A stretch of DNA of 64,000 nt, from contig DASVGQ010000146.1 of NCBI GenBank assembly GCA_036379455.1, positions 9,393 through 73,392 on the forward strand, given 5' to 3'. The stretch's first letter is position 1; each line of letters begins with the position of its first letter. Positions 35,358 through 45,348 of the stretch are shown here, piece after piece. The notes beneath the pieces are model-generated. The model had not been told where the DNA came from, did not search any database, and saw nothing but the letters and a program-made list of their open reading frames with translations. The position numbers were made by a program, and so were the translations under genes. This DNA comes from SCRT01 sp036379455 (GTDB lineage: Bacteria; Pseudomonadota; Gammaproteobacteria; Nevskiales; Nevskiaceae).

Positions 35358-37958
35358 TCACTCGTTCGCGCCGTCGTCACTCCGGCGTCGGGTGCCCGTC
35401 TTCGCGATCGATGCGCGTGCATCATTCCCCCGCGGCAATGCGTGGTCCGTCGCGTCGGAAGGCGCTGCGGGCTGAGCTTCGCCGTCCAACCAGCGATGGG
35501 TCGCCGACCTGACCGTGAAATTGCCCGGGCACGCAAAGCTCAGATCCGTTCCGTCGAGCGTCACGGTCGCACCGTCGGCACGCAGCACGATGCGGTTCCT
35601 GGCGATGACGTCGATGCGCTCCGTGGTCGAGGTGACGTGGACATCCTGGTTGGCGATGATCTGCATCCGGCTCATGGCCGCCCGCACGCGGACCGGGCCG
35701 CGATTGGCGACGATCTTCATGCCGCCTTCCTCGACGTAAAGGCCCGTGGCGCCGCCCGACGCGGCGGAAACCGTGGCGCCGGCGGCAAGGTGCGCGTCGT
35801 GGCGGGCGGCAAGATGCTGCCCGCCGCCCGCGAAGCTCGCCGTGCTGCCGCCGGTCGTGACCGCGATCGATGCCGGTGACTCCAGCAACAGCGCGGGTTG
35901 ATCGAAGCGTTCGACGGGCTCGCCCCCGCTGCGGCGGTCGCCTTGGGGTCTGGTCGATGCCTGACCGCCTACCGGACCGTGGTACTTCGCGTTCTCGGCG
36001 GGTGAAATGACGCCCGTGAGCTTCTGCACTGCTGCGCCGGTGCCGGGCGCAAGCGCTGCCGTCGCGTCGGCGGCCTCTCGCATCCTGACGGCCGCAGCGT
36101 GGGCCGCCTTCAATTGATCGACCGCACCGCGGGCGTCCATCTGGGTCGAGCGGGCTGCGCTTCGCGTCGCGGAGGAGAGCAGCAGGCCTTCGCCGCTGCG
36201 GATGGCTGTCCAGCCCTGCGTGGCCAGCCGGAAGCCTTCACCGTCGCCCGATCTGCGTGGCGAGCCGGGGACCTGACCGAGCTCGAGCCGGCTGTCGGCA
36301 AGGCTGTGGGAGAGCCGCTGACCGAGTTGTCCCGCGGCGTCGTCGAGGGTCCAGCAGGCCGATGGCCCGCCGCGGATATCCCGGGTCCGGATACCTGATA
36401 CCGCCGCGCGATGCTGCGCGTCGCCTTCCGCTCCGGTGGCAAACGGCGGTGGGGCGGAAGCGTTGTAGAGGCTGCCGATGATGACCGGCCGATCGATGTC
36501 TCCCGCGTCGAAGCCGACGAGCACTTCGTCGCCGATCCGTGGGATGAAACTGTGGCCGTAGTTCGCGCCGGCGAGCGCTTCCGCCACGCGTACCCAGGTG
36601 CCTGAGCTCGCGTCCGCCGGCGCATGGCCCGCCTGGTCGGCGCGGCTGCCGGTGTCGGTCAGCCCGCCGGGCAGCGGCGTTTTCCCGCGTTGCCAATGAA
36701 ACTGGACGCGCACCTGATGGTCGCGTGTGCTGGTCAGGGACTCGCCGCGCGTTCCGACCACGGTCGCTGCCTGACAGCCTGCCGCCGTGGGCTTGTAGCT
36801 GAATCGTGGGGCGATCGGGACGCCGGCAGGGACCGCCGCGAAGCGATTCCGATAGCTTCCTCCGGCGATGCCGTCCTCGTCCGCGAGAACGGTCGTGCCG
36901 GCGAATGGGCGCAGATTGTTCGTGGCGCGGTGCTCGACGGACAACACAACGAAGGCCTGACCGGACAGGGTGGGGTGCGCTGTCAACGTGTAGCGGGCAC
37001 CGGGACTCAGCGTCCGCTGGGAACCCTCGCCGCGGAACCGGCGCGCACCGGCCCGCATCGCGTCCAGCTGATGTTGCGCATAGCGGCGCGCCTGGTTCGT
37101 CCGATCGAAGGCGTGCGCTCGGCCGGCGTCGAAGCGCTCGAGTACCGGCAATCCGGGCCGGTCACCGTCGTACGGCGTGGACGCGCTGGCCGCGACCGCC
37201 TGCACCTGAGCGGCGGCCCAGCTCGATGCCGTCATCACGTCGCTCGTAACCCGCAGCCGTTCCGCAAAGGCGGTGATGGCGTCGGCGTCCTCGGTGGCAT
37301 CCGCGCGGTGGAATCGCACCTGTGACGGGTTCCCCGCTGGCATGGCGAGGCTCGCGTCGCGGTCGAACACGACGACGATGTGCCCCGGAGCACGACCGTG
37401 CGCCTCCTGTTCGTGCTCGATCCGGTATGAGAGCCCTTCTTCCGCGAGCAGGCGTGTCACGAAGGAGAAGTCGCTCTCCCGGTGCTGTGTGCAGATCGGA
37501 CGCGTGCGCAGCTCTGCGCTGACCGCGCTCCGCCAGCGCAGCTCGGAATAGTTTCCGAACACCCGTTCGATGACCTCCAGCGCCGTGCGGTCCTGAAAGA
37601 TCAACGTGTTGCGGCGCTGCTTCAGGAAAGCGAGCGCGGACTCGAGCCTCAACCGGTAGCGCGCGAAGCCGCCGTCGGCGCCGAGACTCGCGGCGCGGGT
37701 CACATGCCCGTGCCAACGACGACGGCTTCCATCCGCGGTGGCGATGTGCAGCGAGGTCGGCTTGCCGATCAGGAGACGCGGGTCGATGGAGGCGGAACGA
37801 CTCAGGCAGAGGACGTCGAAGCGGCAGCCTTCGTTGATCGATTCCCGTCCGCGCATGCGTTCCACGAGCAGGCCGGGCTGTCCTTCTACGTGGATGCGGA
37901 GAAAGCGCCGCGCGGCGCCGAAGGGTTTCAGCGCGTCGAGCGAGTCAGATTCCGCCAC
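35358..37958 (-). CDS. vgrG: Type VI secretion tip protein VgrG
   Basis: An 866-residue VgrG (TssI) that forms the spike of the T6SS needle. The gp27-like part (about 1-400) includes ESDFSFVTRLLAEEGLSYRIEHE. The gp5 OB/needle part has VRVQFHWQRG and SFIPRIGDEVLVGFDAGDIDRPVIIGSLYN. Residues about 540-800 carry a DUF2345-type beta-helix extension (GLYVEEGGMKIVANRGPVRV). The last 45 residues are low complexity, with no recognisable effector domain. No effector or adaptor gene lies downstream; RidA follows 210 bases away. Confidence 0.93.
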   Translation of the reverse strand: MAESDSLDALKPFGAARRFLRIHVEGQPGLLVERMRGRESINEGCRFDVLCLSRSASIDPRLLIGKPTSLHIATADGSRRRWHGHVTRAASLGADGGFARYRLRLESALAFLKQRRNTLIFQDRTALEVIERVFGNYSELRWRSAVSAELRTRPICTQHRESDFSFVTRLLAEEGLSYRIEHEQEAHGRAPGHIVVVFDRDASLAMPAGNPSQVRFHRADATEDADAITAFAERLRVTSDVMTASSWAAAQVQAVAASASTPYDGDRPGLPVLERFDAGRAHAFDRTNQARRYAQHQLDAMRAGARRFRGEGSQRTLSPGARYTLTAHPTLSGQAFVVLSVEHRATNNLRPFAGTTVLADEDGIAGGSYRNRFAAVPAGVPIAPRFSYKPTAAGCQAATVVGTRGESLTSTRDHQVRVQFHWQRGKTPLPGGLTDTGSRADQAGHAPADASSGTWVRVAEALAGANYGHSFIPRIGDEVLVGFDAGDIDRPVIIGSLYNASAPPPFATGAEGDAQHRAAVSGIRTRDIRGGPSACWTLDDAAGQLGQRLSHSLADSRLELGQVPGSPRRSGDGEGFRLATQGWTAIRSGEGLLLSSATRSAARSTQMDARGAVDQLKAAHAAAVRMREAADATAALAPGTGAAVQKLTGVISPAENAKYHGPVGGQASTRPQGDRRSGGEPVERFDQPALLLESPASIAVTTGGSTASFAGGGQHLAARHDAHLAAGATVSAASGGATGLYVEEGGMKIVANRGPVRVRAAMSRMQIIANQDVHVTSTTERIDVIARNRIVLRADGATVTLDGTDLSFACPGNFTVRSATHRWLDGEAQPAAPSDATDHALPRGNDARASIAKTGTRRRSDDGANE

Positions 37959-38041
37959 GGCGAGGGCGCAGCGAGGCAGGAAGGGGAGATCGGCGTGGCG
38001 CTGCGCTGCGGTGCCGTGAGAGGGGCATGGCGTGGTGCTCG

Positions 38042-38839
38042 TCAGCGATCGGCAACGCGGAAGTCGGTGCGCCGGTTGCGTGCGCGGCCTTCCGCCGTAT
38101 CGTTGCTCGCGATGGGGTGGTCGGAACCCGCGCCGGCGACCGAGAGCGTGGCGGCCGGGACGCCCTTGCTGACCAGGTAGCGCTTGGCGGCAGCCGCGCG
38201 TTGCAGGCTCAGCTCCAGGTTTCCGCTGCGGTTTCCGACGCTGTCAGTGTTGCCGACGATCTGGACGGCGGGGTCGCGCAGCCGCAGGATGGCGGCCGCC
38301 ATCTCGTCGAGGATTTCGCGCCCGCCGGATGTGAGCGTGGAGCTGCCGCTCTCGAATTCGATCGTGCGTTGCGCCAGGGCCTCGTCCAGCATGCTCTGGT
38401 TGGATGCGCGCACGCGCAGCGACGCACGCAGGACGTAACCCGAATCGAAGCTGCGCCGCAAGCTGGACAACACCTCCTCGCGCGTCGCTTCGTCCGGTAC
38501 GTCGCCGTGCAGGCTCACCGTGGTTCCCTCGATGCGCAGCTCCCCATTGGAGACCCGTTTGAGCTCCGCGCCGATCGTGGCGGTGACGGATTCGTTCCAC
38601 CTGGCCGGCGTCACCACGCCGCCCGCGGCAAGCTCGTCGATCACCGCCTCCCGACCGTAGATTGCCACCAGCTTCTCGACGATCGACTGCCGGGCCGCAT
38701 CGTCTGCCACCGTTCCGCGGATGACGACCCGATCCGTCGCAGCGTCTTGTGCCATCGTCGTGGCAGGAGCATCGGATGCCGTGGCGAGCGCACTGACCGA
38801 CAGCAACAGTGCTGCGGCGACGGTTGTCAGGATGTGCAT
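38042..38839 (-). CDS. OmpA family protein with BON-like repeats
   Basis: A 265-residue exported protein. A signal peptide (VAAALLLSVSALATASDA) is followed by two BON-like segments (VVIRGTVADDAARQSIVEKL and TTVSLHGDVPDEATREEV) and an OmpA peptidoglycan-binding domain (IVGNTDSVGNRSGNLELSLQRA, then GRARNRRTDFRV). It probably tethers an envelope complex to peptidoglycan. It sits between tagF and vgrG, so a T6SS anchoring role like TagL/TagN is likely. The ATG at 38839 has AGGA upstream; the longer open frame extending into tagF is out-of-frame shadow. Confidence 0.85.
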   Translation of the reverse strand: MHILTTVAAALLLSVSALATASDAPATTMAQDAATDRVVIRGTVADDAARQSIVEKLVAIYGREAVIDELAAGGVVTPARWNESVTATIGAELKRVSNGELRIEGTTVSLHGDVPDEATREEVLSSLRRSFDSGYVLRASLRVRASNQSMLDEALAQRTIEFESGSSTLTSGGREILDEMAAAILRLRDPAVQIVGNTDSVGNRSGNLELSLQRAAAAKRYLVSKGVPAATLSVAGAGSDHPIASNDTAEGRARNRRTDFRVADR

Positions 38840-38841
38840 CC

Positions 38842-39825
38842 TCACGCTCCTAGGAAGGTTTCGCGGAAGGTGCGGCGTGCCGTGTGCAGTGAAAGGCCTT
38901 CGTTGTCGGTATAGGTCGCGAGCTTGCGCAGGCCGGCATCCGTTGCCACGTGTTTGTCCGCCCACGCCGGGTCGTGGACCGGGACGTAGCGCTCGTAGAG
39001 CGTTGTGGGATCGAACATCGCTCGCAGGTCGCCGCCCTGCAGGCCGCCGAAGCTCACCGTGAGCAGCGCCGGTTCGTCGGTGCGCCGCAGCAGCAACAGC
39101 TCGCAGTCGACCCGAGCGAGAAATCCCGCGATGAGGTCGAGCCACAGGCAGGAGACCGGGTTCCGGTAGAGGGGGTCGCATGGCAGCGGCAGAGCGAGGC
39201 CCTGTGCGAGGCCCACCGGGGCTGTGCCCATCATCGGCTGCAGGAGCACTCCGAGGGCGATGAGGATGCGTCGTACGCCTGAGGGTCGCCCGGGCGCGTC
39301 GAGCAGGGCCTGCAGCGAGCCGACGGTCTGCGTTTCGAGCAGCCCCTGGAAGGTCGCATCGAGGCTTTCGCGGCGGACGTGAATCTGTGCAGGCGTGTCG
39401 CTGAGCCGTTGCAGCTGCACCGCCGGGTTCCGTCCGCGGCGGGCCTCCCGGGTGATGTGTTCCAGATGCGCCCAGGTGCGTGCGAAGGCGAGCGGACTGC
39501 GCGACAGGAACTCCAGGGGCCGCGGGACCTTCGTCGAGATCGCCGCAATGAACGGGAACCGGCGGCCGGAGGCATCCATGCTCGGTGCCAGATGGCCGGC
39601 GACGACGCCGCGCCTGCGCGAGCCGAGGAGCGCGAAGTCGAGCGGCGGAGCGCGATCGTAGAGCTGTTCCCACGTCGCATCGCGCGCGAGCATCTCCAGC
39701 GCGCTCTGCGCCCATCGATCCAGCGGCGCGATCACCGCGCGGTGGTCGCCCGCGGACTGGAGAAAATCATCGGCGCCCGGCAGCTTGCCGAAGTAACTCA
39801 CGTCGACGGTCGGCTCGCCGTTCAC
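38842..39825 (-). CDS. tagF: Type VI secretion associated protein TagF
   Basis: A 327-residue TagF. The N-terminal PF09867 domain begins VSYFGKLPGADDFLQSAGDHRAV and includes RRGVVAGHLAPSMDASGRRFPFIA. In P. aeruginosa TagF restrains the T6SS post-translationally and interacts with Fha; neither PpkA, PppA nor Fha is in this window. The GTG at 39825 overlaps the tssM stop (GTGA). It ends 2 bases before the OmpA-like start. Confidence 0.9.
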   Translation of the reverse strand: MNGEPTVDVSYFGKLPGADDFLQSAGDHRAVIAPLDRWAQSALEMLARDATWEQLYDRAPPLDFALLGSRRRGVVAGHLAPSMDASGRRFPFIAAISTKVPRPLEFLSRSPLAFARTWAHLEHITREARRGRNPAVQLQRLSDTPAQIHVRRESLDATFQGLLETQTVGSLQALLDAPGRPSGVRRILIALGVLLQPMMGTAPVGLAQGLALPLPCDPLYRNPVSCLWLDLIAGFLARVDCELLLLRRTDEPALLTVSFGGLQGGDLRAMFDPTTLYERYVPVHDPAWADKHVATDAGLRKLATYTDNEGLSLHTARRTFRETFLGA

Positions 39826-42800
39826 GTGTCGTCTCCTTCCGGATGCGCAAGCGACACGGCTGCGCCGCCGGTGCCGCCGACGACGCTCGCCGGGAGCCGG
39901 GTGCCCGTGAGGCCACGTTTCGGGGTCCCGCTGGCGGTCGCCTGCGGGCTGCTGACGATGCGAAGCCGGACCTGCACCGCGACGCCCTCCCGCGACCAGC
40001 TGAGGGAATAGATCCCTGTCTGCTTGTCGAGCCCGCCGCTGGCCGCGCGGAACAGCTGCGACAAGGCGCCCGGCCCGGTGTGGTTCGCGATGCTGAGGCT
40101 GCGGCCGTCGGCCGTAGTCGCCTGGATCTCCGCGATGGGCGCGGTTTCCTCGCCGCTCCAGACGAACGACTTCCAGACCGGCGGCGTATTCAGGTACTGC
40201 AGCTGTTGGCCGTTGATGTTGATGCTGTAGCCGCTGATACCGCCGCCGGCCGGCAGCGGCTGGATCTCGAATACGGTCTGCGTGCCGGCCGCAGCCGTGG
40301 TCTGGTCGAGCGGTGCGGTCCACCGGGCGTAGTCGGCCATGAACGTGGCGGACAGGTTGATCCCCATGCCGGCCCACTGCCTCGGAGTCAGGGTGTCGCC
40401 CCTCCGACGCACCAGGGGTGCGAGCGTATCGCCGGCAAACTTCGCGATCGCACCGTCCGGGCCGAAGATGGTGGCGATCTCGGTCGCCGCGGCCTGTACG
40501 CGCCCGCCGCGGTCGAAGGGATACTTCCCTGCCAGGTTCTGCTCGAAAGGCAAGTGGACCTGTGCACGCCAGATCGCGTTCACATCCGCCTCCGCGGGCG
40601 CGATCAGCGCACGGAAGGTCTTGGTCAGGGGCTTCAGCAGCAGGGGCCGCAAGGCCTCCCGCTCACTCGCTTCGACCCCGCCCAGCATCTGCTCGTCCAC
40701 CCACTGGAGGCCTGCTGCGAGCTCCGACCGTCCCTCTCCGAGAGTGGCCGCGATGAGCGCACGTGCGCCCGGTCCCGCGGTGTCCTGGTTGCCGATCGCG
40801 GCGAGCCGTGCGCGCAGCTTGCCGAGAATCTCCACATAGCCGGCGAGCGGCGATGGGCGGCCGTCATGCGACGCCACGGCCCGCGTGACTGCCGCGAAGG
40901 CCGAGGCGATCGTGTCCGATGTCGGCGCGCTGCCCTCCCGGTCCGCATATTCCTGGTCGGAGTTCTGTTGTGCCGGCCGCGCGGGCACAGGGCGTCGCAG
41001 GATGACTCGCGCGAACCAGCCGGACAGGCCGCCGGCTGACGGTGTCGACGGGCGCGCGAACGCCGGCGCGCCCCACGAAGTCTCGTCGTGGACCCGCTGC
41101 AGCAGCGCCGCCAGCGGTGAATTCCGCGGATCGCCCAATGCGTTCATGAGACGCACCGCGGCGTCGAAATCATCCACGCTAGGCACGTCGACGCCCTGAA
41201 CGAAGGCTTTCCATTGGCGGATGTATTCCCTGTCGTATAGCGCCCGGAGCTCCTTCTTCACGTGCTCGGGGCTGCCGGTCAACGTCAAATCCGTTGCCGT
41301 GACGCTTTGCAGCACCCAGTCGCTGGTACTGAGCTCGCGGCTGGCGGCGCTGTCGATGGCTGGTTTCACGTAGCCGCGCCATGCCGCGCGGGTGTAGGGG
41401 CTGGCGACCGGCTGGCTGCCGACCAACGCCGCGCTTCCCGGCACATCCTTCAACAGCGATGTGAGCGTGATCGACGGATAGCGCGCGCCGGCGCGCGTGA
41501 TGATCTGTGCGTAGACGCGCTCGATCGCCGACGTGCCGCGCATGACCTCCCGCAGCACGCCGCGCGTGTCCTCTACCAGAGTCACCTTGCCGTCGATCGT
41601 GGGCCAGCCGGGCTCGCGGTACTGCGTGACGTAGAACGTCACGAGGCGTTGCGCCGTGGCGATCAGCTGCTCGCGCGTCATGGCGCCGCGATGGGTTTCG
41701 AGCCAGTCCCGCCAGAATCGCGTGAGCTGTCCGGACAACAGGACCGCGTCGACGCGCTCCGGTTGCCCCAGCATCAGGTAGGCCTTCAGCGCGTTGTAGG
41801 CCTCCTGCGGGTCGGACGGCGAGGGTGGCTGATACCGCGCCTGTGCCGCTCCGGTCGACGCGCGAAGAGTGGCGTTCGCGGTGGCGGCGCGAAGCTCATC
41901 GCGGTGATCGGCGAGCTGTGCGAGATAGTGCTCGAGATGCTCGCTGGCTGGAGCAAGCATGACGGTCCGCATGCCGGCGAAATATTCCAGCCGAAGCTTG
42001 CGTTCCAGCTGGTCGCCCTGGTACAGCCCGAATCCAAGTGCCAGCGGACGTCGGTGTCGCCAGGCCTCGAGCTGTTGCAGCCGATCCTGGAGGATCAGCA
42101 GCGCCTCGAGGCGCGACGACAGGTCGGCGCGCTGGCGCTGGACGGCGACCGCGTGTGCCAGATCCGCCTGCGCGTTGGCTATCAGCTGACGGTTGGTGCC
42201 GTAGGACCACGCCCATCCGCCGAGGACCATCGCCAGGGCGACGGCGGTCACGGCCAGCAGCCCCCGGCGTGCGCGGGTTCTTCGCGGGCTTGAGTACCGG
42301 CGCACCATGTCGCGGTCCGCGAAGATGACCTTGCGGAACAGTTCAGTGAGGAAATGGCTGCGCGCAACCGTTAGCGCGCTGGTTTCGACGGTCGCCGGGC
42401 CCAGCTGGAAGCGCCGTGCGATGCGCTCGGACGCGCGGTGGACGGAGGCCGTCTCCTGCAGCGCGCTGGTGAAATAGAAGCCGCGGAATACCGGTCGGTA
42501 CTGGTAGGGGTTGTCCTCGAAGAGGGTCGCGATGAATGTCTTCAGGATCGGCTTGAGGCCGGCGAACTCCAGCGGCAGGGTGAGCAGGCCCGGTGCGGCA
42601 GGCGCGTCCGGAGTCAGCGCCATCTGTGCCAGGGCGGCTTCCCGCAGGCCTTCAACCAGCTCGTCGAAGTGGCGGTCGACTTCAGCGGCGGCGTCCGCGC
42701 GTGCGTCCGCGTTGAACGGCAGCGTTGCCCCCCACACGCGGTTGCGCCCGGCTTCGTCGAGCGATCCGGAGAAATCGCCGAAACCGGCGATCAGGTCCGC

Positions 42801-43577
42801 CTTCGTGAAGACCACGTAGACGGGTGCGATGACCTCCAGTCTTTCCGTCAGCTCCTGTACGCGCTGGCGCAGCTTCGTCGCAAGCTCGATGGCGAACTCC
42901 GGGCGCTTCGCCGCGAGTTCGGCGACGCTGGCGGCGATGATGATTCCGTTGATCGGCGCGCGCGGCCGATACCTGCGAAGCAGATCGAGGAAGCTCAACC
43001 ATTCGCGGCGGTTGTCGTCCCGCACCGCGTAGCGTCCGGCGGTGTCCAGGAGGATCCCCTCGGTCGTGAAATACCAGTCGCAGTTGCGCGTTCCGCCGAT
43101 GCCCTGGACGACCGGTCCGCGTTCGTCCGCGAAGGGGAAGCGCAGGCCCGACTGGACGATGGCCGAGCTCTTGCCGGCGGCAGGGCTGCCGATGACCATG
43201 TACCAAGGCAGTTCGTACAACGCATCACGCCCGCGCAGCTGGCCGAGTCGGGAGCGTTTGATGGAGCGGACCGCTGCATGCATGCGGCGGCGAAGCAGCT
43301 CGGCGTCGGAGTCCGGCGCGCGGTGCGGACGGCTGGACAGGGAGTCCGTCCCGGTCAGCGCCGGCGCCATGGCACGCGCCGCCTTGTGTGTCCGGCGCCG
43401 GTGCAGCAGCCACGGCACGCAGGCCGCGAGCAGCAGGGCAAGGACCGCGATCAGCATCCATAGCGGGATTCGGCCCGCGACCTTGACGCCGAGCAGGGTG
43501 GCCCCGGCGGCGCCGACGGCGGCCGCGAGCGCCTGCAGGCGCGGATGGTGAAGCAGATCGCGGAGACGATAGAGCAT
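39822..43577 (-). CDS. tssM: Type VI secretion membrane subunit TssM (IcmF)
   Basis: A 1251-residue TssM, the inner-membrane core of the T6SS trans-envelope complex. Two N-terminal helices (about residues 15-58), an intact Walker A in MVIGSPAAGKSSAIVQSGL (about residue 133), a third helix near 435 (LLAVTAVALAMVLGGWAWSY), and then the large periplasmic IcmF and DUF1215-like region ending in the C-terminal beta-domain. Length is normal. Its partners TssL and TssJ are not in the window. It starts 7 bases after the upstream gene's stop. Confidence 0.94.
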   Translation of the reverse strand: MLYRLRDLLHHPRLQALAAAVGAAGATLLGVKVAGRIPLWMLIAVLALLLAACVPWLLHRRRTHKAARAMAPALTGTDSLSSRPHRAPDSDAELLRRRMHAAVRSIKRSRLGQLRGRDALYELPWYMVIGSPAAGKSSAIVQSGLRFPFADERGPVVQGIGGTRNCDWYFTTEGILLDTAGRYAVRDDNRREWLSFLDLLRRYRPRAPINGIIIAASVAELAAKRPEFAIELATKLRQRVQELTERLEVIAPVYVVFTKADLIAGFGDFSGSLDEAGRNRVWGATLPFNADARADAAAEVDRHFDELVEGLREAALAQMALTPDAPAAPGLLTLPLEFAGLKPILKTFIATLFEDNPYQYRPVFRGFYFTSALQETASVHRASERIARRFQLGPATVETSALTVARSHFLTELFRKVIFADRDMVRRYSSPRRTRARRGLLAVTAVALAMVLGGWAWSYGTNRQLIANAQADLAHAVAVQRQRADLSSRLEALLILQDRLQQLEAWRHRRPLALGFGLYQGDQLERKLRLEYFAGMRTVMLAPASEHLEHYLAQLADHRDELRAATANATLRASTGAAQARYQPPSPSDPQEAYNALKAYLMLGQPERVDAVLLSGQLTRFWRDWLETHRGAMTREQLIATAQRLVTFYVTQYREPGWPTIDGKVTLVEDTRGVLREVMRGTSAIERVYAQIITRAGARYPSITLTSLLKDVPGSAALVGSQPVASPYTRAAWRGYVKPAIDSAASRELSTSDWVLQSVTATDLTLTGSPEHVKKELRALYDREYIRQWKAFVQGVDVPSVDDFDAAVRLMNALGDPRNSPLAALLQRVHDETSWGAPAFARPSTPSAGGLSGWFARVILRRPVPARPAQQNSDQEYADREGSAPTSDTIASAFAAVTRAVASHDGRPSPLAGYVEILGKLRARLAAIGNQDTAGPGARALIAATLGEGRSELAAGLQWVDEQMLGGVEASEREALRPLLLKPLTKTFRALIAPAEADVNAIWRAQVHLPFEQNLAGKYPFDRGGRVQAAATEIATIFGPDGAIAKFAGDTLAPLVRRRGDTLTPRQWAGMGINLSATFMADYARWTAPLDQTTAAAGTQTVFEIQPLPAGGGISGYSININGQQLQYLNTPPVWKSFVWSGEETAPIAEIQATTADGRSLSIANHTGPGALSQLFRAASGGLDKQTGIYSLSWSREGVAVQVRLRIVSSPQATASGTPKRGLTGTRLPASVVGGTGGAAVSLAHPEGDDT

Positions 43578-43584
43578 CAGGGTT

Positions 43585-45018
43585 TCACGTCCCTTCGGTG
43601 CCGCGATCGGCCGGCCCGACCGACGGCGACGGGCTCAGCAGCATGACGGCGCGCAGGGTCGGCGCGCCGTTGGAGAAGACCAGGCAAGGCTGGCCGCGCG
43701 TCACGCAGTGACGCATCGCCGCGGCGATGACCGCAAGGCACAGCGCCATGCCGCAGTCGCCGTTGGCTACCCCCACGCGATACAGCGAGGTCATCGGGTC
43801 CTCGTCTGGCTGCAGTGCCGCCGCGAAATGCAGGGCTTCTGCGCAGCGGCTGCTGCGAATGTCGGTGTCGGAGAACAGCGCGAGCGGCGCGCCCCGTGCA
43901 CGGCCGTCACGCGTGGACGCTTCCTCGGCCAGCGCCATGAGCACGTCGCTTTGCAGCCGCTGCGGCGCGTCGACCCTTCTGCCGCGCGGCTTCAGGAAGG
44001 GTCGGCTCAGCCGCACTGGCGTCGAAATGCGATCGAGCGTGCCGGGCGGTATCACCAGAATGCTGGCTGCGCCTTCGCCGGGGACGCGCCCCTCCGGCGT
44101 TGAGGGTGCGTACAGGGCGCCCGCTCGCTCCCAGGCGCTGACCTGCACCTGATCCACATGCGACGCCCCGGCGATCACCAGCCGCGGGAGTGCGTCGGCG
44201 CTTCGCAGCGCGTCGCGGCTGAGCGCGTCGAGCCGCCGCCACGCCGGCAGCTCGCCGTCCGCCTCGAAGACTTCGATCGGAACCTCGCCGCGCCGCCAGC
44301 CGCTGGCCTCGAGTTTCTCGGCCAACCATGTGCTGCAGGCCGGGGCGTCGTCGCCGAGCCAGCCTTTCGGCAGCCACCATTCGATGCGGGCGACGGCAGA
44401 AGGTGTCGGCCCCGCCTGCCGTCCGGCGGCGCTCCGCAGGATCGCGGAGTTCGCTTCGAGCGTGCGCAGCGCCAGACGTTCGACGAGCGCGAACACACGG
44501 CGGCGCGGCGCTGGCCAGGCCGACATGGGTGCAGGCCAGGCGAGATCATCCGGATCGAGGCCTTTGACTCCAGCTGCCAGCACCGGCCGGTGCAGAGCGT
44601 CGCGCAGCGCCGTGTGCAACCGCGGTCGTTGCCCCTGCCGTGCCGCCTGCAGCACATCCTCGGGCGCGTCTCCGGCAGGCATCAGCACCTGTGCGTCGAG
44701 CAACGGCAGCCATGCGGCTTCGGCAGCCTGCGGTACCTGGGTCTCGCGCGCGGCGGGCATCCCGCGGGCGGCCTCGTGCGCGCCGGGGATCGTTCGCAAC
44801 CGCCGCATGCCCGCATACGCCAACCCGACGAGGCCGGTGGCGGCCAGCGGCAGCGCCAGCAGCTGCAGCGCGAGCTCATTGCCCGCAGGGATGCGGTCGC
44901 CAGCGCGCCAGCGCAGAAGCGCGAACGCCCAGAGGATCGCCCAGATCGTCGAAACCAGTGCCAGCGCCGAGAGCAGTTTCCGCCGCACGGTCACGCGACG
45001 ACCCGCCCCGACGCCCAC
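43585..45018 (-). CDS. T6SS-linked membrane protein of unknown function
   Basis: A 477-residue protein not assigned to a named Tss or Tag family. Two hydrophobic helices lie near residues 15-38 and 48-68 (LLALPLAATGLVGLAYAGM). The remainder is soluble and includes IEWWLPKGWLGDD and a C-terminal part with GVANGDCGMALCLAVIAA, faintly like a ketoacyl-synthase fold. Similar proteins occur next to tssM in some clusters. The start is a GTG at 45018, or a GTG at 44995. Its position between PAAR and tssM, with near-zero gaps, argues for a secretion role. Confidence 0.72.
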   Translation of the reverse strand: MGVGAGRRVTVRRKLLSALALVSTIWAILWAFALLRWRAGDRIPAGNELALQLLALPLAATGLVGLAYAGMRRLRTIPGAHEAARGMPAARETQVPQAAEAAWLPLLDAQVLMPAGDAPEDVLQAARQGQRPRLHTALRDALHRPVLAAGVKGLDPDDLAWPAPMSAWPAPRRRVFALVERLALRTLEANSAILRSAAGRQAGPTPSAVARIEWWLPKGWLGDDAPACSTWLAEKLEASGWRRGEVPIEVFEADGELPAWRRLDALSRDALRSADALPRLVIAGASHVDQVQVSAWERAGALYAPSTPEGRVPGEGAASILVIPPGTLDRISTPVRLSRPFLKPRGRRVDAPQRLQSDVLMALAEEASTRDGRARGAPLALFSDTDIRSSRCAEALHFAAALQPDEDPMTSLYRVGVANGDCGMALCLAVIAAAMRHCVTRGQPCLVFSNGAPTLRAVMLLSPSPSVGPADRGTEGT

Positions 45019-45034
45019 ACGGCCGCTCCCCCCG

Positions 45035-45304
45035 TCACGACCCGTCCACCGTGGCGTGCTGGCCGGCGATGAGCGTCGCGCCGCAGGCCGTTACGTCGCC
45101 GTCGCGCGCGACCGGCCGGCCCATTACGATCAACATGGGATCGCCGCTGGCGATGACGTTCGTGCCGTGTCCGGCAACCGGGCATGTCACCACATCACCG
45201 ACGCGCGCTACCGGCCTGCCGCCCGTCGTGACGGCCGGTGCCCCGCCCACGACGGTGCCGCCGTGGCTGGTCCGGTCTCCGACCGCGATGAATGGCTTGC
45301 CCAT
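45035..45304 (-). CDS. PAAR domain protein
   Basis: An 89-residue PAAR protein that sharpens the VgrG spike tip and binds zinc. The start MGKPFIAVGDRTSHGGTVVG and the later VARVGDVVTCPVAGHGTN and RPVARDGDVTACGATL are the PAAR repeats, with the expected His and Cys zinc ligands. It has no C-terminal toxin extension. It sits in the T6SS operon. Confidence 0.9.
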   Translation of the reverse strand: MGKPFIAVGDRTSHGGTVVGGAPAVTTGGRPVARVGDVVTCPVAGHGTNVIASGDPMLIVMGRPVARDGDVTACGATLIAGQHATVDGS

Positions 45305-45348
45305 GGCTCCCCCGCGCCAGCGCTCGCCGCAGAGTCTTCAGCCCTGCG

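Noticed and set aside
34146..35879. 577-codon plus-strand frame
   Set aside because: It runs antisense through the PEP-mutase family gene, ridA and the end of vgrG. Low-complexity Arg/Ser/Ala composition.
38042..39715. A 557-residue fusion of tagF region and OmpA domain
   Set aside because: The N-terminal 292 codons are an out-of-frame reading of tagF. The ATG at 38839 with a signal peptide and Shine-Dalgarno is the real start.
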